Positions 6,319 to 13,765 of a DNA stretch of 17,193 nucleotides are shown in pieces. Under the pieces are notes generated by a model. That model did no database searches and had not been told where the DNA came from. It worked only from the letters and a program-made list of their open reading frames with translations. Both the position numbers and the translations under genes were made by a program. The DNA comes from Deltaproteobacteria bacterium (GTDB taxonomy: Bacteria > Desulfobacterota > Syntrophia > Syntrophales > UBA5619), in the NCBI GenBank assembly GCA_023487865.1, contig JAMDBG010000131.1, positions 1-17,193 of the forward strand, given 5' to 3'. The number at the start of each line of letters is the position of its first letter. Positions within the stretch are counted from its first letter, which is position 1.

Positions 6319-7167
6319 ATGAATAGTCGACAGTGTATTTTATCCCTCCTTGTTCCGTGCTTCATTCTGAGTCTTGCCGGCCCTTGTGCCGGCTCAGACA
6401 AAAGGGCCGATCTGACTGTGAAAAAAATTGTCTTTGCCGGCGACCAGATCGGCGGAGAATTGATTACGCTTTTCTGTAATCGACCCTGCAACCCGGAGTT
6501 GTCTTCCCTTGCGGGAGAGGATCCGCGGGTGGTGATGGACATGCAAGGGGTTGCTCATATTCAAACCAAGAGCCGCAATGTCAACACCGGGGGGAAACTG
6601 GTCAAAAGGATTCGGAGTTATCTGGACCAGGAAACACAAGTTTTTAGGATTGTACTGGATATGGAGCCCTCGAAAAATTACATTGTTTGTCCGATACAAG
6701 ACCCCTTCAACAATGCGTACATGGTCAGGATAGAAGAATCGGAACAGAAACCCGGAGAAAGAGGGGGGGACAAGAGTTCGTCACCGTCGCCGGCAAAGCG
6801 CATCATGATCCTTCGTCCCGATCTGAAACCGGAAGAACAACAGGAGGGCAAACCGCAGGAAGCGGGACCGGGCCCGGAAAAGCGCGATCCTGTGAATGGT
6901 GCAAGGGATGTGCCCACGGTGGAACAAGGCAGATCGCAGTTGATCGCCGGTGAGTATGCCGCAGCGGTGGATACATTCACCCTGATCCTCGCTGCGGATC
7001 CTCAAGACAGCCTGAGTTACCGTTTACGGGGGAACGCCTATCGCTACCTGGGTGATCGACTGAAATCCATGGAGGATTGGACGCGGGCGGCGAGATTGGG
7101 CGACGCCCTCGTACAATCCTATTTGGACTCCATGCAGGTCAAATGGCGGGAAAATCCTGCTCCGTAA
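6319..7167 (+). CDS. Exported AMIN-domain and TPR protein
   Basis: 282 residues from the chosen ATG. The signal peptide covers about 1-25 (hydrophobic LLVPCFILSLA, cleavage near CAGS). Residues about 30-140 look like an AMIN domain, with the typical RIRSYLDQETQVFRIVLDM strand pattern; AMIN domains bind peptidoglycan or target periplasmic machinery such as amidases and secretin complexes. A Pro/Glu/Lys-rich linker (about 141-200) leads to one or two TPR-like helical repeats (about 203-270: AGEYAAAVDTFTLILAADP, RLRGNAYRYLGD). The role is therefore periplasmic scaffolding, with no enzyme domain. An in-frame TTG at 6238 extends the frame by 27 residues but would bury the signal peptide, so the ATG at 6319 is preferred even though its ribosome site is weak. 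Confidence 0.8.
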   Translation: MNSRQCILSLLVPCFILSLAGPCAGSDKRADLTVKKIVFAGDQIGGELITLFCNRPCNPELSSLAGEDPRVVMDMQGVAHIQTKSRNVNTGGKLVKRIRSYLDQETQVFRIVLDMEPSKNYIVCPIQDPFNNAYMVRIEESEQKPGERGGDKSSSPSPAKRIMILRPDLKPEEQQEGKPQEAGPGPEKRDPVNGARDVPTVEQGRSQLIAGEYAAAVDTFTLILAADPQDSLSYRLRGNAYRYLGDRLKSMEDWTRAARLGDALVQSYLDSMQVKWRENPAP

Positions 7168-7215
7168 AATATCCGTTCTGATCCTGTCAGCGTAATGCCA
7201 ATGGCTCTATCCTCG

Positions 7216-7670
7216 TCAGTTCCACTCCGCCAGCATAAAGCCGGCGCTGATGCGGTTGACGCTTTTGTTATAGTCGAGCAGGCTTTCTCCATAGCCGTTG
7301 AAGTGCTGGTTAAAGAACTGAACGAGTCGCCAAAAATTTTATTGACCAGCGACAGGGGAATGCTCCAGTCCACTTGCACCGCGCCAAAATTCTCCCGCCG
7401 GAAGTTGTTACGCAGCATCACTGCAAACCGGTGCTTTTCCTGGTAGAGTGTTCCGCACAATTCTCCATAGCCCATGTATCGAATCAGATCGGGATTATCT
7501 TCATTGTTTTCGTCATCGGGTAACCGGTACCATGTTCTGAGCTGCAGACCGAAATGACCCCTTTCCATGCCAACGCTGCCGACGATGCGGTTCCAGCTTC
7601 GGGAAAGGGGTCGTGAGCGACCGTTTGATTGGTGATTAAAGCCGACGAATCGTCCCTTGAAAGCGCTTAT
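7216..7670 (-). pseudogene. pldA: Remnant of outer-membrane phospholipase A (pldA)
   Basis: The minus strand encodes the C-terminal half of OMPLA. GFNHQSNGRSRPLSRSWNR carries the catalytic His, Ser (H-x-S, codons at 7634-7632 and 7628-7626) and Asn. DNPDLIRYMGYGEL and VDWSIPLS follow, and after a frame change FNQHFNGYGESLLDYN and the C-terminal beta-strands end at a TGA at 7218-7216. Two lesions are visible. The N-terminal half is missing: the frame opens only after a stop at 7673-7671, a few codons before NHQS, inside the 3' end of the neighbouring DUF218 gene. A one-base shift lies in the T-run at 7331-7345; restoring one T reads NKIFWRLVQFFNQ. Intact OMPLA (about 270-290 residues) hydrolyses outer-membrane phospholipids. 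The frameshift alone could be a sequencing error, but the missing N-terminus could not. Confidence 0.85.
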
Positions 7671-8427
7671 TCACTGATTCCCATATCCCTCCAAGCCATT
7701 CATAAATGACTCTCTGTGAAATCGACAGATTCCCGCAATTCGGCACCACTGATTCGATGGCCCCTCCCGGCCTGTTTTTTATAATAAAATCCGTCGGCGC
7801 CGGCACAGGCTGCATGCCGAAATCCTGAAAAATTCTCATCGCCCGTTTCATGTGGGCCGCGGAAGTGACCAAAATAAAAGGTCTGTTGCCAAGCAATCCC
7901 CGAAGCAATCGGGCCTCCGCAACGGTGTCCGACGGTCGCGCCTCGACAATCGTATCCCGAACCGGGATGCCGATTTGCCGCGCCACATCGCTCACCACCC
8001 GGGCGTTCGTTACAGGGTCCGGAATCACACCACCGCTGATGACCAGTTTGCTCCCGGGCAGCAGCCTGTATATGCGGACCCCTTCAACAAGCCTGTACAG
8101 GGAGGCCCCCCCGATCTGTGCGGTTCTTGGTAAGTCCGGATCGGATATGTGCCCGCTGCCGAGCACGACTACGTGACGAATTCGATCCCTGACCTGCGGC
8201 GGGATCTTCTCCACGATCAAGGGTGCATAGGATCGCTCCAGGGAATACAACGCCTGTTTTGTGAACAGACCGTAACCCAAAACGAGAAGGATGCCGATCC
8301 CCGCCCCGGAAAAGACTATCGCCGCTCTCCTTCTTCTTGCAATCAACAATGCCAATCCCGCGATGAGCAGAGCCAGGCTCAGGGGAAGCGGCTCAAAGAA
8401 AGGGATAACCGAACGGATGACAGTCAT
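7636..8427 (-). CDS. ElyC/YdcF-like DUF218 membrane protein
   Basis: 263 residues. Two N-terminal membrane helices (about 13-30 and 35-55) are followed by a DUF218 domain (about 84-245), with the first strand HVVVLGSGHISDPDLP, ASLYRLVEGVRIYRLLPGSKLVISGG, the conserved SDTVAEARLL and the LVTSAAHMKRAMRIF segment. The HISDPDLP and LVEGVRIYR segments match the ElyC branch, which in E. coli affects peptidoglycan and envelope precursor metabolism; assignment to ElyC rather than a paralogue is likely but not proven. Length equals the family norm (about 260), so the C-terminus seems complete even though it overlaps the pldA remnant. The ATG at 8427 is preferred over an upstream GTG at 8454 because GGAAAGGA lies 7 nt before it. 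Confidence 0.85.
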   Translation of the reverse strand: MTVIRSVIPFFEPLPLSLALLIAGLALLIARRRRAAIVFSGAGIGILLVLGYGLFTKQALYSLERSYAPLIVEKIPPQVRDRIRHVVVLGSGHISDPDLPRTAQIGGASLYRLVEGVRIYRLLPGSKLVISGGVIPDPVTNARVVSDVARQIGIPVRDTIVEARPSDTVAEARLLRGLLGNRPFILVTSAAHMKRAMRIFQDFGMQPVPAPTDFIIKNRPGGAIESVVPNCGNLSISQRVIYEWLGGIWESVNKRFQGTIRRL

Positions 8428-8445
8428 CAGCAGATCCTTTCCCGA

Positions 8446-8481
8446 TAAAAACACCAGCCCCGGTTCTCGCGCCGGGAAGCT
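8446..8481 (-). terminator. Possible terminator between the dehydrogenase and DUF218 genes
   Basis: On the minus strand AGC-tt-CCCGG pairs with CCGGG-GCT across an 8-nt loop, and a TTTTT run follows a few bases later. The run ends close to the DUF218 gene start, so it could end dehydrogenase transcripts. The 2-nt bulge and the GGTG before the T-run make it a weak example. Confidence 0.35.
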
Positions 8482-8587
8482 TTCTTTATTGGTCTCTAAG
8501 AGGCTCTATGGTTTTTTCTCGACGGAACGCGGCATATTCAATCCTTATTCATGCCATACCGACGAGAGGTCCCTGCACCCCCGGATA

Positions 8588-9565
8588 TCAGGGAGTGACC
8601 AGATACTGCGGCTGTCTCCCCTCCAGGACATCCAGGACCCCCTGAGCCACCATGGTCGCCATGTTGTACAGACTCTCCTCCGTCTGGGCGCAGAAATGCG
8701 GCGTCACGATGACGTTTTCCCTGTGCAGCAGCGGATTTCCCGGCCGGGGCGGTTCCGGGTCATAGACATCGATCGCCGCACCGGCGATCCGCTTGCCCTG
8801 CAGCGCCTCCACCAGCGCCGCCTCATCCACAATCGTGCCCCGCGCGGTGTTGATCAGATAGGCGCCCGGCTTCATCACCGCCAGGGTGCTTGCATTCATC
8901 ATATGCCGTGTCTCTGCGCCGCCGGAGCAATGCACGGTCACGAAATCGCACTGCGGCAGCATCTCTTCCAGGCGGTCCACTTTCTGCACACCGTAACCCG
9001 CCAGTTTTTCCGCATCGACATAGGGATCGTAGCCCAGGACACGCATGTTGAAGGCCGCGATCACTTTCCGGGCGACCAGGGAGCCGATCCGGCCCACCCC
9101 GATAACGCCCAGGGTTTTTCCCCACAGGTCCGTGTTGACCAATCCTCTCTGCTTCGTCATGATGGGAAGGGTCACCGTGTCGCTGAGCAGTTCTTCCGAC
9201 TGCATCGCGCCGTGGGCCCGAACGATGTTTCGACAAAGACACAGGATGAAACCGACCGCTATCTCCGCCACGCTTTCCGTGTTGGCCGCAGGCGTGTAGA
9301 CGACGGGAATCCCCAGATCGGCCGCGGCGCCGATATCGACGGTATCGTAACCCACACCATGCCGGCCGATCACGGCGAGCCGCGGCGCGGCTTCCATGAT
9401 CCGCCTGGTGATCTTTGTATTCCGCACGACAAGGGCGCTGCAGTCCCCGATCGCAGCGAGAATGCCTTCCTCGTTCTGCGGCTTCGGAAAAACCAGCTGC
9501 GCCTTCTGGGCCAGCATCGCCTCGCCGGCCGGATGGATATGTTCGACCAAAAGAATCCTGTTCAT
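8588..9565 (-). CDS. D-isomer-specific 2-hydroxyacid dehydrogenase (phosphoglycerate dehydrogenase-like)
   Basis: 325 residues, NAD-dependent. The split substrate-binding domain (about 1-100 and 290-325) flanks a Rossmann domain with GVGRIG at 156-161. The catalytic set is present: R242 (NTARGTIVDEAAL), E271 (DVYDPEPP) and H290 (TPHFCAQT). The closest general match is 3-phosphoglycerate dehydrogenase (SerA-type), but there is no C-terminal ACT or regulatory domain. The residues after the catalytic His (FCAQT) differ from the usual IG/AGAST of SerA, so glyoxylate, hydroxypyruvate or another 2-hydroxyacid are equally possible substrates. ATG 9565 is chosen over 9583 because AGGGAGA lies 6-7 nt before it. 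No serine-pathway neighbour helps fix the substrate. Confidence 0.88.
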   Translation of the reverse strand: MNRILLVEHIHPAGEAMLAQKAQLVFPKPQNEEGILAAIGDCSALVVRNTKITRRIMEAAPRLAVIGRHGVGYDTVDIGAAADLGIPVVYTPAANTESVAEIAVGFILCLCRNIVRAHGAMQSEELLSDTVTLPIMTKQRGLVNTDLWGKTLGVIGVGRIGSLVARKVIAAFNMRVLGYDPYVDAEKLAGYGVQKVDRLEEMLPQCDFVTVHCSGGAETRHMMNASTLAVMKPGAYLINTARGTIVDEAALVEALQGKRIAGAAIDVYDPEPPRPGNPLLHRENVIVTPHFCAQTEESLYNMATMVAQGVLDVLEGRQPQYLVTP

Positions 9566-9771
9566 ACGATCTCTCCCTGACATTCGTTTTATATTTCAGG
9601 CAATCCCGGACACGGGGCCTTCCTATCGCCATGCACAAAAAGCGCCCGAAATCGTCCCGCGACTGCTTGCTATCAGGTATCTTGAAGGAGGTCAACGACA
9701 AAACGTCGGCGCTATAAAGCACCCCCTCACAGGCTGCTAAAGGTCGTCGGAAAAATCGCGGTGAAGATCCC
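9566..9771 (+). other. Intergenic region between divergent genes
   Basis: Between the leftward dehydrogenase and the rightward beta-barrel promoter. I see no gene, tRNA or convincing repeat. On the minus strand an AT-rich TATAAA lies about 25 bp before the dehydrogenase ATG and could be its -10, but no good -35 stands at the right distance. Confidence 0.3.
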
Positions 9772-9800
9772 TTGACACATAGGCGCCTTCCCGTTACATT
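9772..9800 (+). promoter_or_regulatory. Sigma70-like promoter of the beta-barrel gene
   Basis: TTGACA (9772-9777), exactly 17 bp, then TACATT (9795-9800, 4 of 6 matches). Transcription would start near 9807, giving a 5' leader of about 146 nt before the beta-barrel gene. Confidence 0.65.
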
Positions 9801-9806
9801 TACAGA

Positions 9807-9952
9807 CAAGATCCATGCAAGGCTGCGGCTCACGGAGACGGTGCGTCGCCGGTATGGCGCCGTCAAGGAGCCAAGGGATAAACAACAGGCCCCTCTGAAG
9901 GACAGCGGTGGGAGTATCCGGCCTGTTTGACTCAAGAACAAGGAGGACTGCC
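9807..9952 (+). promoter_or_regulatory. Long structured 5' leader of the beta-barrel gene
   Basis: The leader contains at least two strong stems. GGCTC (9827-9831)/GAGCC (9868-9872) encloses ACGGTGC (9838-9844)/GCGCCGT (9857-9863). A perfect 8-bp stem AACAGGCC (9884-9891)/GGCCTGTT (9920-9927) follows. The ribosome site AAGGAGG (9940-9946) lies 13 nt after the second stem. I see no match to a known riboswitch consensus (in particular no c-di-GMP GCAAAG core). It may be a riboswitch, a small-RNA target or a stabilising leader. Confidence 0.4.
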
Positions 9953-10639
9953 ATGAAAAAGAGACTGATTGTTTTTATCGCCATTGTCATCCTCGCTATC
10001 CCCTCGATCGGTTCAGCGATGCCCCCCCGCCCGGGCCCCTATGTCGCCGGTTTCTTGGGCGTGTCATTACCGATGGACATGGATGTGACCTCAACTCAAT
10101 ACGGTCCCGGCGCACGGACCTTCAATGACCGTGTCGAGTTCGATCCCGGCATCCAGGCCGGCGGCTCGGGCGGTTTCGATTTCGGATTCCTCCGTATCGA
10201 AGGGGAGCTCGCATACAAGTCCGGGGAGATGTCATCGATCACCGAAAAGACCAGCAACGTCAAGTACGCCAGTGTGGACGGCAGGGTGGGCGTTTATTCC
10301 ATGATGTTCAATGCCTTCCTGGACCTGCGCAATCCCTCCCCTGTCACGCCCTATATCGGCGGCGGCGTCGGTTTTGCCACTCTGTACCTGAGCGATACCT
10401 TTGGAACCGACACGAATACCGGTTATCGGTTGCGATTGTACGATTCCGACGAGGAGACCGTCTTCGCTTACCAGGCCGGTGCCGGTCTGGAGATCGCCCT
10501 GACGAAGATGCTCTCGCTGGACCTTGGATATCGCTACTTTGGCACGGCAAAGGCCAAGTTCAAAAGGAGCTCGTTCACGGCGACCGAGGCGAAGTTCGAG
10601 AGTCACAGCGCGGCGGTAGGATTGAGGGTGAAATTCTGA
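9953..10639 (+). CDS. Outer-membrane beta-barrel protein
   Basis: 228 residues. A clear signal peptide (MKKR, hydrophobic core, cleavage after GSA at about 22) is followed by alternating polar/hydrophobic strands rich in Gly and aromatic residues, for example GPYVAGFLGVSLP, FDFGFLRIEGELAYKSG, TPYIGGGVGFATLYL, LSLDLGYRYFGTAK and SAAVGLRVKF. The last residue is Phe, the usual C-terminal signal for BAM-assisted outer-membrane insertion. The size suggests an 8-stranded barrel of the OmpA/OmpX-like or OMP_b-brl family; substrate or binding role is unknown. AAGGAGG lies 6 nt before the ATG; a longer frame back to 9908 would hide the signal peptide. The gene is monocistronic by layout, with the next gene having its own promoter. 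Confidence 0.88.
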   Translation: MKKRLIVFIAIVILAIPSIGSAMPPRPGPYVAGFLGVSLPMDMDVTSTQYGPGARTFNDRVEFDPGIQAGGSGGFDFGFLRIEGELAYKSGEMSSITEKTSNVKYASVDGRVGVYSMMFNAFLDLRNPSPVTPYIGGGVGFATLYLSDTFGTDTNTGYRLRLYDSDEETVFAYQAGAGLEIALTKMLSLDLGYRYFGTAKAKFKRSSFTATEAKFESHSAAVGLRVKF

Positions 10640-10659
10640 TCCGTTCCTTCCGATTTTAC

Positions 10660-10688
10660 TTGACACCCCGCCGTCATGGGCCGATAAT
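10660..10688 (+). promoter_or_regulatory. Near-consensus sigma70 promoter of the acyl-CoA synthetase gene
   Basis: TTGACA (10660-10665), 17 bp, GATAAT (10683-10688): 11 of 12 consensus bases at ideal spacing. Transcription would start near 10695, about 110 nt before the synthetase ATG, and run through the alternative hairpins described separately. Confidence 0.8.
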
Positions 10689-10692
10689 CCGG

Positions 10693-10774
10693 CGGCTTTT
10701 GCATCATCGGCTTTTGAAAAAAGCCGAGACAGGCGGCAATCAAAGCGCCGACGATCCGGATGTGCGGCTTTTTT
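10693..10774 (+). promoter_or_regulatory. Possible attenuator in the synthetase leader
   Basis: CGGCTTTT occurs three times (10693-10700, 10708-10715, 10765-10772), and one complementary block, AAAAAAGCCG, lies at 10717-10726. That block can pair either with the second copy (TCGGCTTTT/AAAAGCCGA, 9 bp, 3-nt loop) or with the third copy, CGGCTTTTTT (10765-10774, 10 bp). The second pairing looks like a terminator stem ending in a U-run, extended by ACA/TGT and an inner GGCG/CGCC hairpin. The pairings exclude each other. This could be conditional termination, or a simple leader; no leader peptide is obvious. Confidence 0.45.
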
Positions 10775-10804
10775 GCGCAAGGACCTGAACGAAGAAGGAA
10801 AATC

Positions 10805-12955
10805 ATGAACAGTCTCGATGCTATTTTTTCCCCGGAGTCCGTCGCCATCATCGGCGCATCCAACACCCCGGGAAAGGTGGGGCATGACATCTTTGCCAAT
10901 ATTCTCCACGGCGGTTTCCAGGGGACCCTCTATCCGGTCAACCCCAAGGCGAAGTCGATCCTGAGCGTCAAAACCTTTCCGGCGATCACCGGGATAGCCG
11001 ACAAGGTCGATCTGTCCATCATCATCCTGCCGCCTAAACTCTGCATCAAGGCGGTGGAAGAGTCCATCGCCAAAGGGGTCAAGGGAATCGTGATCGTCTC
11101 CGCCGGATTCCGTGAGGTGGGCGGAGAAGGGCTCGAGATCGAAAACCGGATCGTTTCCCTCTGCAGGGAGGCGCAGGTCCGCCTCGTCGGTCCCAACTGC
11201 CTTGGTGTGATCAATCCCGTCCCCGACATCAGCCTGAACGCAAGCTTCTCCCGGAGGATGCCCGCCTGCGGAAACATCTCGTTCATCTCCCAGAGCGGGG
11301 CGCTTTGCACCGCCGTCCTCGATTTTGCCGCGGACCGGGATTTCGGTTTTTCGAAATTCATCTCCATCGGCAACAAGGCGGATGTGGACGAGCTGGATCT
11401 GCTCCTTTACCTCCACAACGATCTGAATACGGCGGTCATCATCCTCTACCTCGAGGAGCTCCGCAAAGGACGGGAATTCATCGAAGCGGTGAAGGAGATC
11501 ACCTCCGGCCACCGCCCCACGCCGGTCATCGTGATCAAGTCGGGACGGACCAGTGCCGGCGCTCAGGCGGCCGCCTCCCACACCGGCGCCCTCGCCGGGA
11601 CGGAGGCGGTTTACGGCGCCATCTTCAAACAGGCGGGGATCATCAGGGCCGACTCCATCGCCGAGCTCTTCGATTTCGCCAATGCCTTCGCCTACAAGCA
11701 TGAGAGCGCCCTCGGCAAGGCAAAGCGCAAGATCCCCAGCGGGAAGCGGGTGGCCATTGTAACGAATGCCGGCGGTCCGGGAATCCTGGCCACCGACATG
11801 ACCGTCTCCTCCGATCTGGAACTGGCAAAATTCAAGCAGGAGACGATCGACGCGCTGGCGAACTGCCTCCCCATGACGGCCAACATCCATAACCCCGTGG
11901 ACGTCATCGGGGACGCCCCTTCGGACCGCTACGAAAACGCCTTGGCCGCCGTGATCAAGGACGAGGGGGTGGACGGCGCCCTGGTCATCCTGACCCCGCA
12001 GTCGATGACGAACGCCTTGGGAACCGCCGAAGCGGTGGTCCGCGTCGCCCGCCGCTCTCCCAAACCGATCCTCTGCTGTTTCATGGGGGTGGTCGATGTC
12101 TCCGCCGGTGTGAAATACCTCCAGGAGCACGGCTATCCGGTCTACACCTTTCCCGAGGATGCGGCCAAGGCCCTGGGGGCGCTCTACAAGTATTCCCACT
12201 GGCTGAACCGCGAGCATCTCCCGCCTTTTAAACTCCAACAGAATCAGGCGGCCGCAGCGGAGGTCATCCGCAGATGCCTCGCCGCCGGAAGAACCCGCCT
12301 GGGGGAGATAGACGGCCTGGAGCTTCTGAAGTGCTATGGCTTCAGTACGCTGCCGACAACACTCGTCAAGGATGAGACCGCGGCGATGCAGATCGCCGAT
12401 CAGATCGGCTTTCCCGTCGTCATGAAGATCGTATCCCCGCAGATCCTCCACAAATCGGATGCGGGCGGTGTGATCGTCGGGATCAAGACAAAGGAGGAGG
12501 CGGGCAACGCCTTCACGAAGATCATGACCAATGCAAAGAAATATGATCCCCAGGCCCAACTTGAAGGGGTCCTCGTCCAGAAGCTGGCCGTACCGGGGGA
12601 TGAGGTGATCCTCGGGATGAACCGCTATGCCGTAGGTCCGCTGATCATGTTCGGTCTGGGCGGCATCTTCGTCGAGATCTTCAAGGACGTTGTCTTTCGT
12701 CTCGCCCCCGTCGACCGCGACGAAGCCCATCGCATGGTCGGTGAGATCAAAGGGTACAAGATGTTCACCGGTTTTCGCGGCCGTCCGAAGTCGGATGTCG
12801 AGATCCTGGAGAAGAGCATCATCCGGCTCTCCGACATGGTCGTCAACCACCCCGAAATCATCGAACTGGACATCAATCCGCTGCTGGTCCACGAGGAGGG
12901 GAAGGGAGCGACGGTCGCCGACTGCCGGATCATCCTCGATCCCAATAATAAATAG
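10805..12955 (+). CDS. ADP-forming acyl-CoA synthetase, fused alpha-beta
   Basis: 716 residues. The N-terminal half is the alpha-type part: a CoA-binding domain (about 8-135, AIIGASNTPGKVGHDIF) and a succinyl-CoA-synthetase-like domain with phospho-histidine H259 (AAASHTGALAG). The C-terminal part (about 498-716) is an ATP-grasp beta-type domain (GFPVVMKIVSPQILHKSDAGG, ELDINPLL). The reaction is acyl-CoA + ADP + Pi = acid + CoA + ATP. In anaerobes it usually conserves energy from acetyl-CoA or other short-chain or aryl acyl-CoAs, though the reverse direction is possible. Substrate cannot be read from sequence. The ATG at 10805 follows GAAGGA; the frame is open to 10760 but that extension lies in the leader. 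It converges on the liv-ligase operon, which makes acyl-CoA, so the two may share a pathway. Confidence 0.93.
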   Translation: MNSLDAIFSPESVAIIGASNTPGKVGHDIFANILHGGFQGTLYPVNPKAKSILSVKTFPAITGIADKVDLSIIILPPKLCIKAVEESIAKGVKGIVIVSAGFREVGGEGLEIENRIVSLCREAQVRLVGPNCLGVINPVPDISLNASFSRRMPACGNISFISQSGALCTAVLDFAADRDFGFSKFISIGNKADVDELDLLLYLHNDLNTAVIILYLEELRKGREFIEAVKEITSGHRPTPVIVIKSGRTSAGAQAAASHTGALAGTEAVYGAIFKQAGIIRADSIAELFDFANAFAYKHESALGKAKRKIPSGKRVAIVTNAGGPGILATDMTVSSDLELAKFKQETIDALANCLPMTANIHNPVDVIGDAPSDRYENALAAVIKDEGVDGALVILTPQSMTNALGTAEAVVRVARRSPKPILCCFMGVVDVSAGVKYLQEHGYPVYTFPEDAAKALGALYKYSHWLNREHLPPFKLQQNQAAAAEVIRRCLAAGRTRLGEIDGLELLKCYGFSTLPTTLVKDETAAMQIADQIGFPVVMKIVSPQILHKSDAGGVIVGIKTKEEAGNAFTKIMTNAKKYDPQAQLEGVLVQKLAVPGDEVILGMNRYAVGPLIMFGLGGIFVEIFKDVVFRLAPVDRDEAHRMVGEIKGYKMFTGFRGRPKSDVEILEKSIIRLSDMVVNHPEIIELDINPLLVHEEGKGATVADCRIILDPNNK

Positions 12956-12958
12956 GAT

Positions 12959-13012
12959 AAATAGGGACAGCGCCCTATTTTTTTCCAGGAAAATTAGGCG
13001 CTGTCCCTATTT
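12959..13012. repeat. REP-like inverted repeat acting as bidirectional terminator
   Basis: AAATAGGGACAGCGCC (12959-12974) and its perfect reverse complement GGCGCTGTCCCTATTT (12997-13012) form a 16-bp stem between two convergent genes, touching the livF stop. A nested hairpin, AAATAGGG-acagcg-CCCTATTT (12959-12980), followed by seven T (12978-12984), is an excellent terminator for the synthetase gene. The GGGACAGCGCC core recalls REP/BIME-type elements linked to IS200-like transposases in this bacterial group; that link is from memory and only one copy is visible here. Confidence 0.75.
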
Positions 13013-13013
13013 T

Positions 13014-13763
13014 TTATAAGCCCAGATACGTTTTGCGGAGGATCTCGTCCTTCAGGAGGTCATCTCCCAACCCCTCGGCGATCAGCTTGCCTGAGGAAAG
13101 GACGTAGTTGCGCGAAGCCAGCTTGAAGACCGTACTGACTTCCTGTTCCACCAGGAGAATGGTGATCCCCAGATTTTTCACCTCCACGATTTTTTCAAAG
13201 ACCTCTTTGCGCATCAGGGGAGCCAGTCCCGTGGAAGGTTCGTCGATGCACAGCAGTTTCGGCTCGGACATCAAGGCCCGGCCGATGGCGAGCATCTGCT
13301 GCTCTCCTCCGGAAAGCGTCCCCGAGATCTGACGGGAGCGTTCCTTGAGGACCGGAAACATCTGATAGACCTTATCCAGGGTCTCCCGGTTTTTCTTCTT
13401 GTCCTTCTGGAGGTAGGCCCCCGCCATCAGATTTTCCAGCACCATCATCTCCCGAAACGGCCTTCTCCGTTCGGGGCACAGGACAAGCCCCCTTCGGACG
13501 ATCTCATGGGCGGGAATCTGATCGATCCGGTCTCCGTTGAAGGTCACGGTTCCTTCCAGAAAGATATCCCCCGCAGTGGACCGGCGCTTGATCTCCCTTT
13601 CCCAGGCGACCAGACCGCTGACGGCCCGCAGTGTCGTGGATTTTCCGGCCCCGTTGGGACCCACCAGACTGACCAGCTCCCCCGTATCGACACGCAGGCT
13701 CAGATCGTTGATGAGCACGGCCTTTTCATAGCGGACGGTTAAATGGGCGATTTCTAAAAGCAC
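13014..13763 (-). CDS. livF: Branched-chain amino-acid-type ABC transporter ATPase LivF
   Basis: 249 residues, cytoplasmic ATPase. Walker A GPNGAGKS (35-42), signature LSGGEQQ (150-156), Walker B LLCIDE (170-175) and the switch region LLVEQE are intact. The overall pattern (CPERRRPFREMMVLENLMAGAYL) is that of LivF. There is an insertion of about 15 residues around 54-70 relative to ordinary LivF. It pairs with LivG to power import through LivH/LivM. The start is GTG, with AAGGAGG 9 nt before it and only 2 bp after the livG stop. Liv family members carry branched-chain amino acids but also aromatic acids, amides or urea, so the substrate is open; the ligase gene in the operon points to a carboxylic acid. 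Confidence 0.92.
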   Translation of the reverse strand: MLLEIAHLTVRYEKAVLINDLSLRVDTGELVSLVGPNGAGKSTTLRAVSGLVAWEREIKRRSTAGDIFLEGTVTFNGDRIDQIPAHEIVRRGLVLCPERRRPFREMMVLENLMAGAYLQKDKKKNRETLDKVYQMFPVLKERSRQISGTLSGGEQQMLAIGRALMSEPKLLCIDEPSTGLAPLMRKEVFEKIVEVKNLGITILLVEQEVSTVFKLASRNYVLSSGKLIAEGLGDDLLKDEILRKTYLGL

Positions 13764-13765
13764 GG

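Noticed and set aside
8291..9580. A 429-codon plus-strand frame over the DUF218 and dehydrogenase genes
   Set aside because: Its product is rich in His/Arg/Gln with no family features; the opposite strand holds two genes with intact motifs.
10232..12892. An 886-codon open frame antisense to the beta-barrel and acyl-CoA synthetase genes
   Set aside because: It mirrors the codon bias of the real genes, has the low-complexity Gly/Asp/Arg/His composition of shadow frames, has no recognisable domain, and the sense genes have full family motifs.
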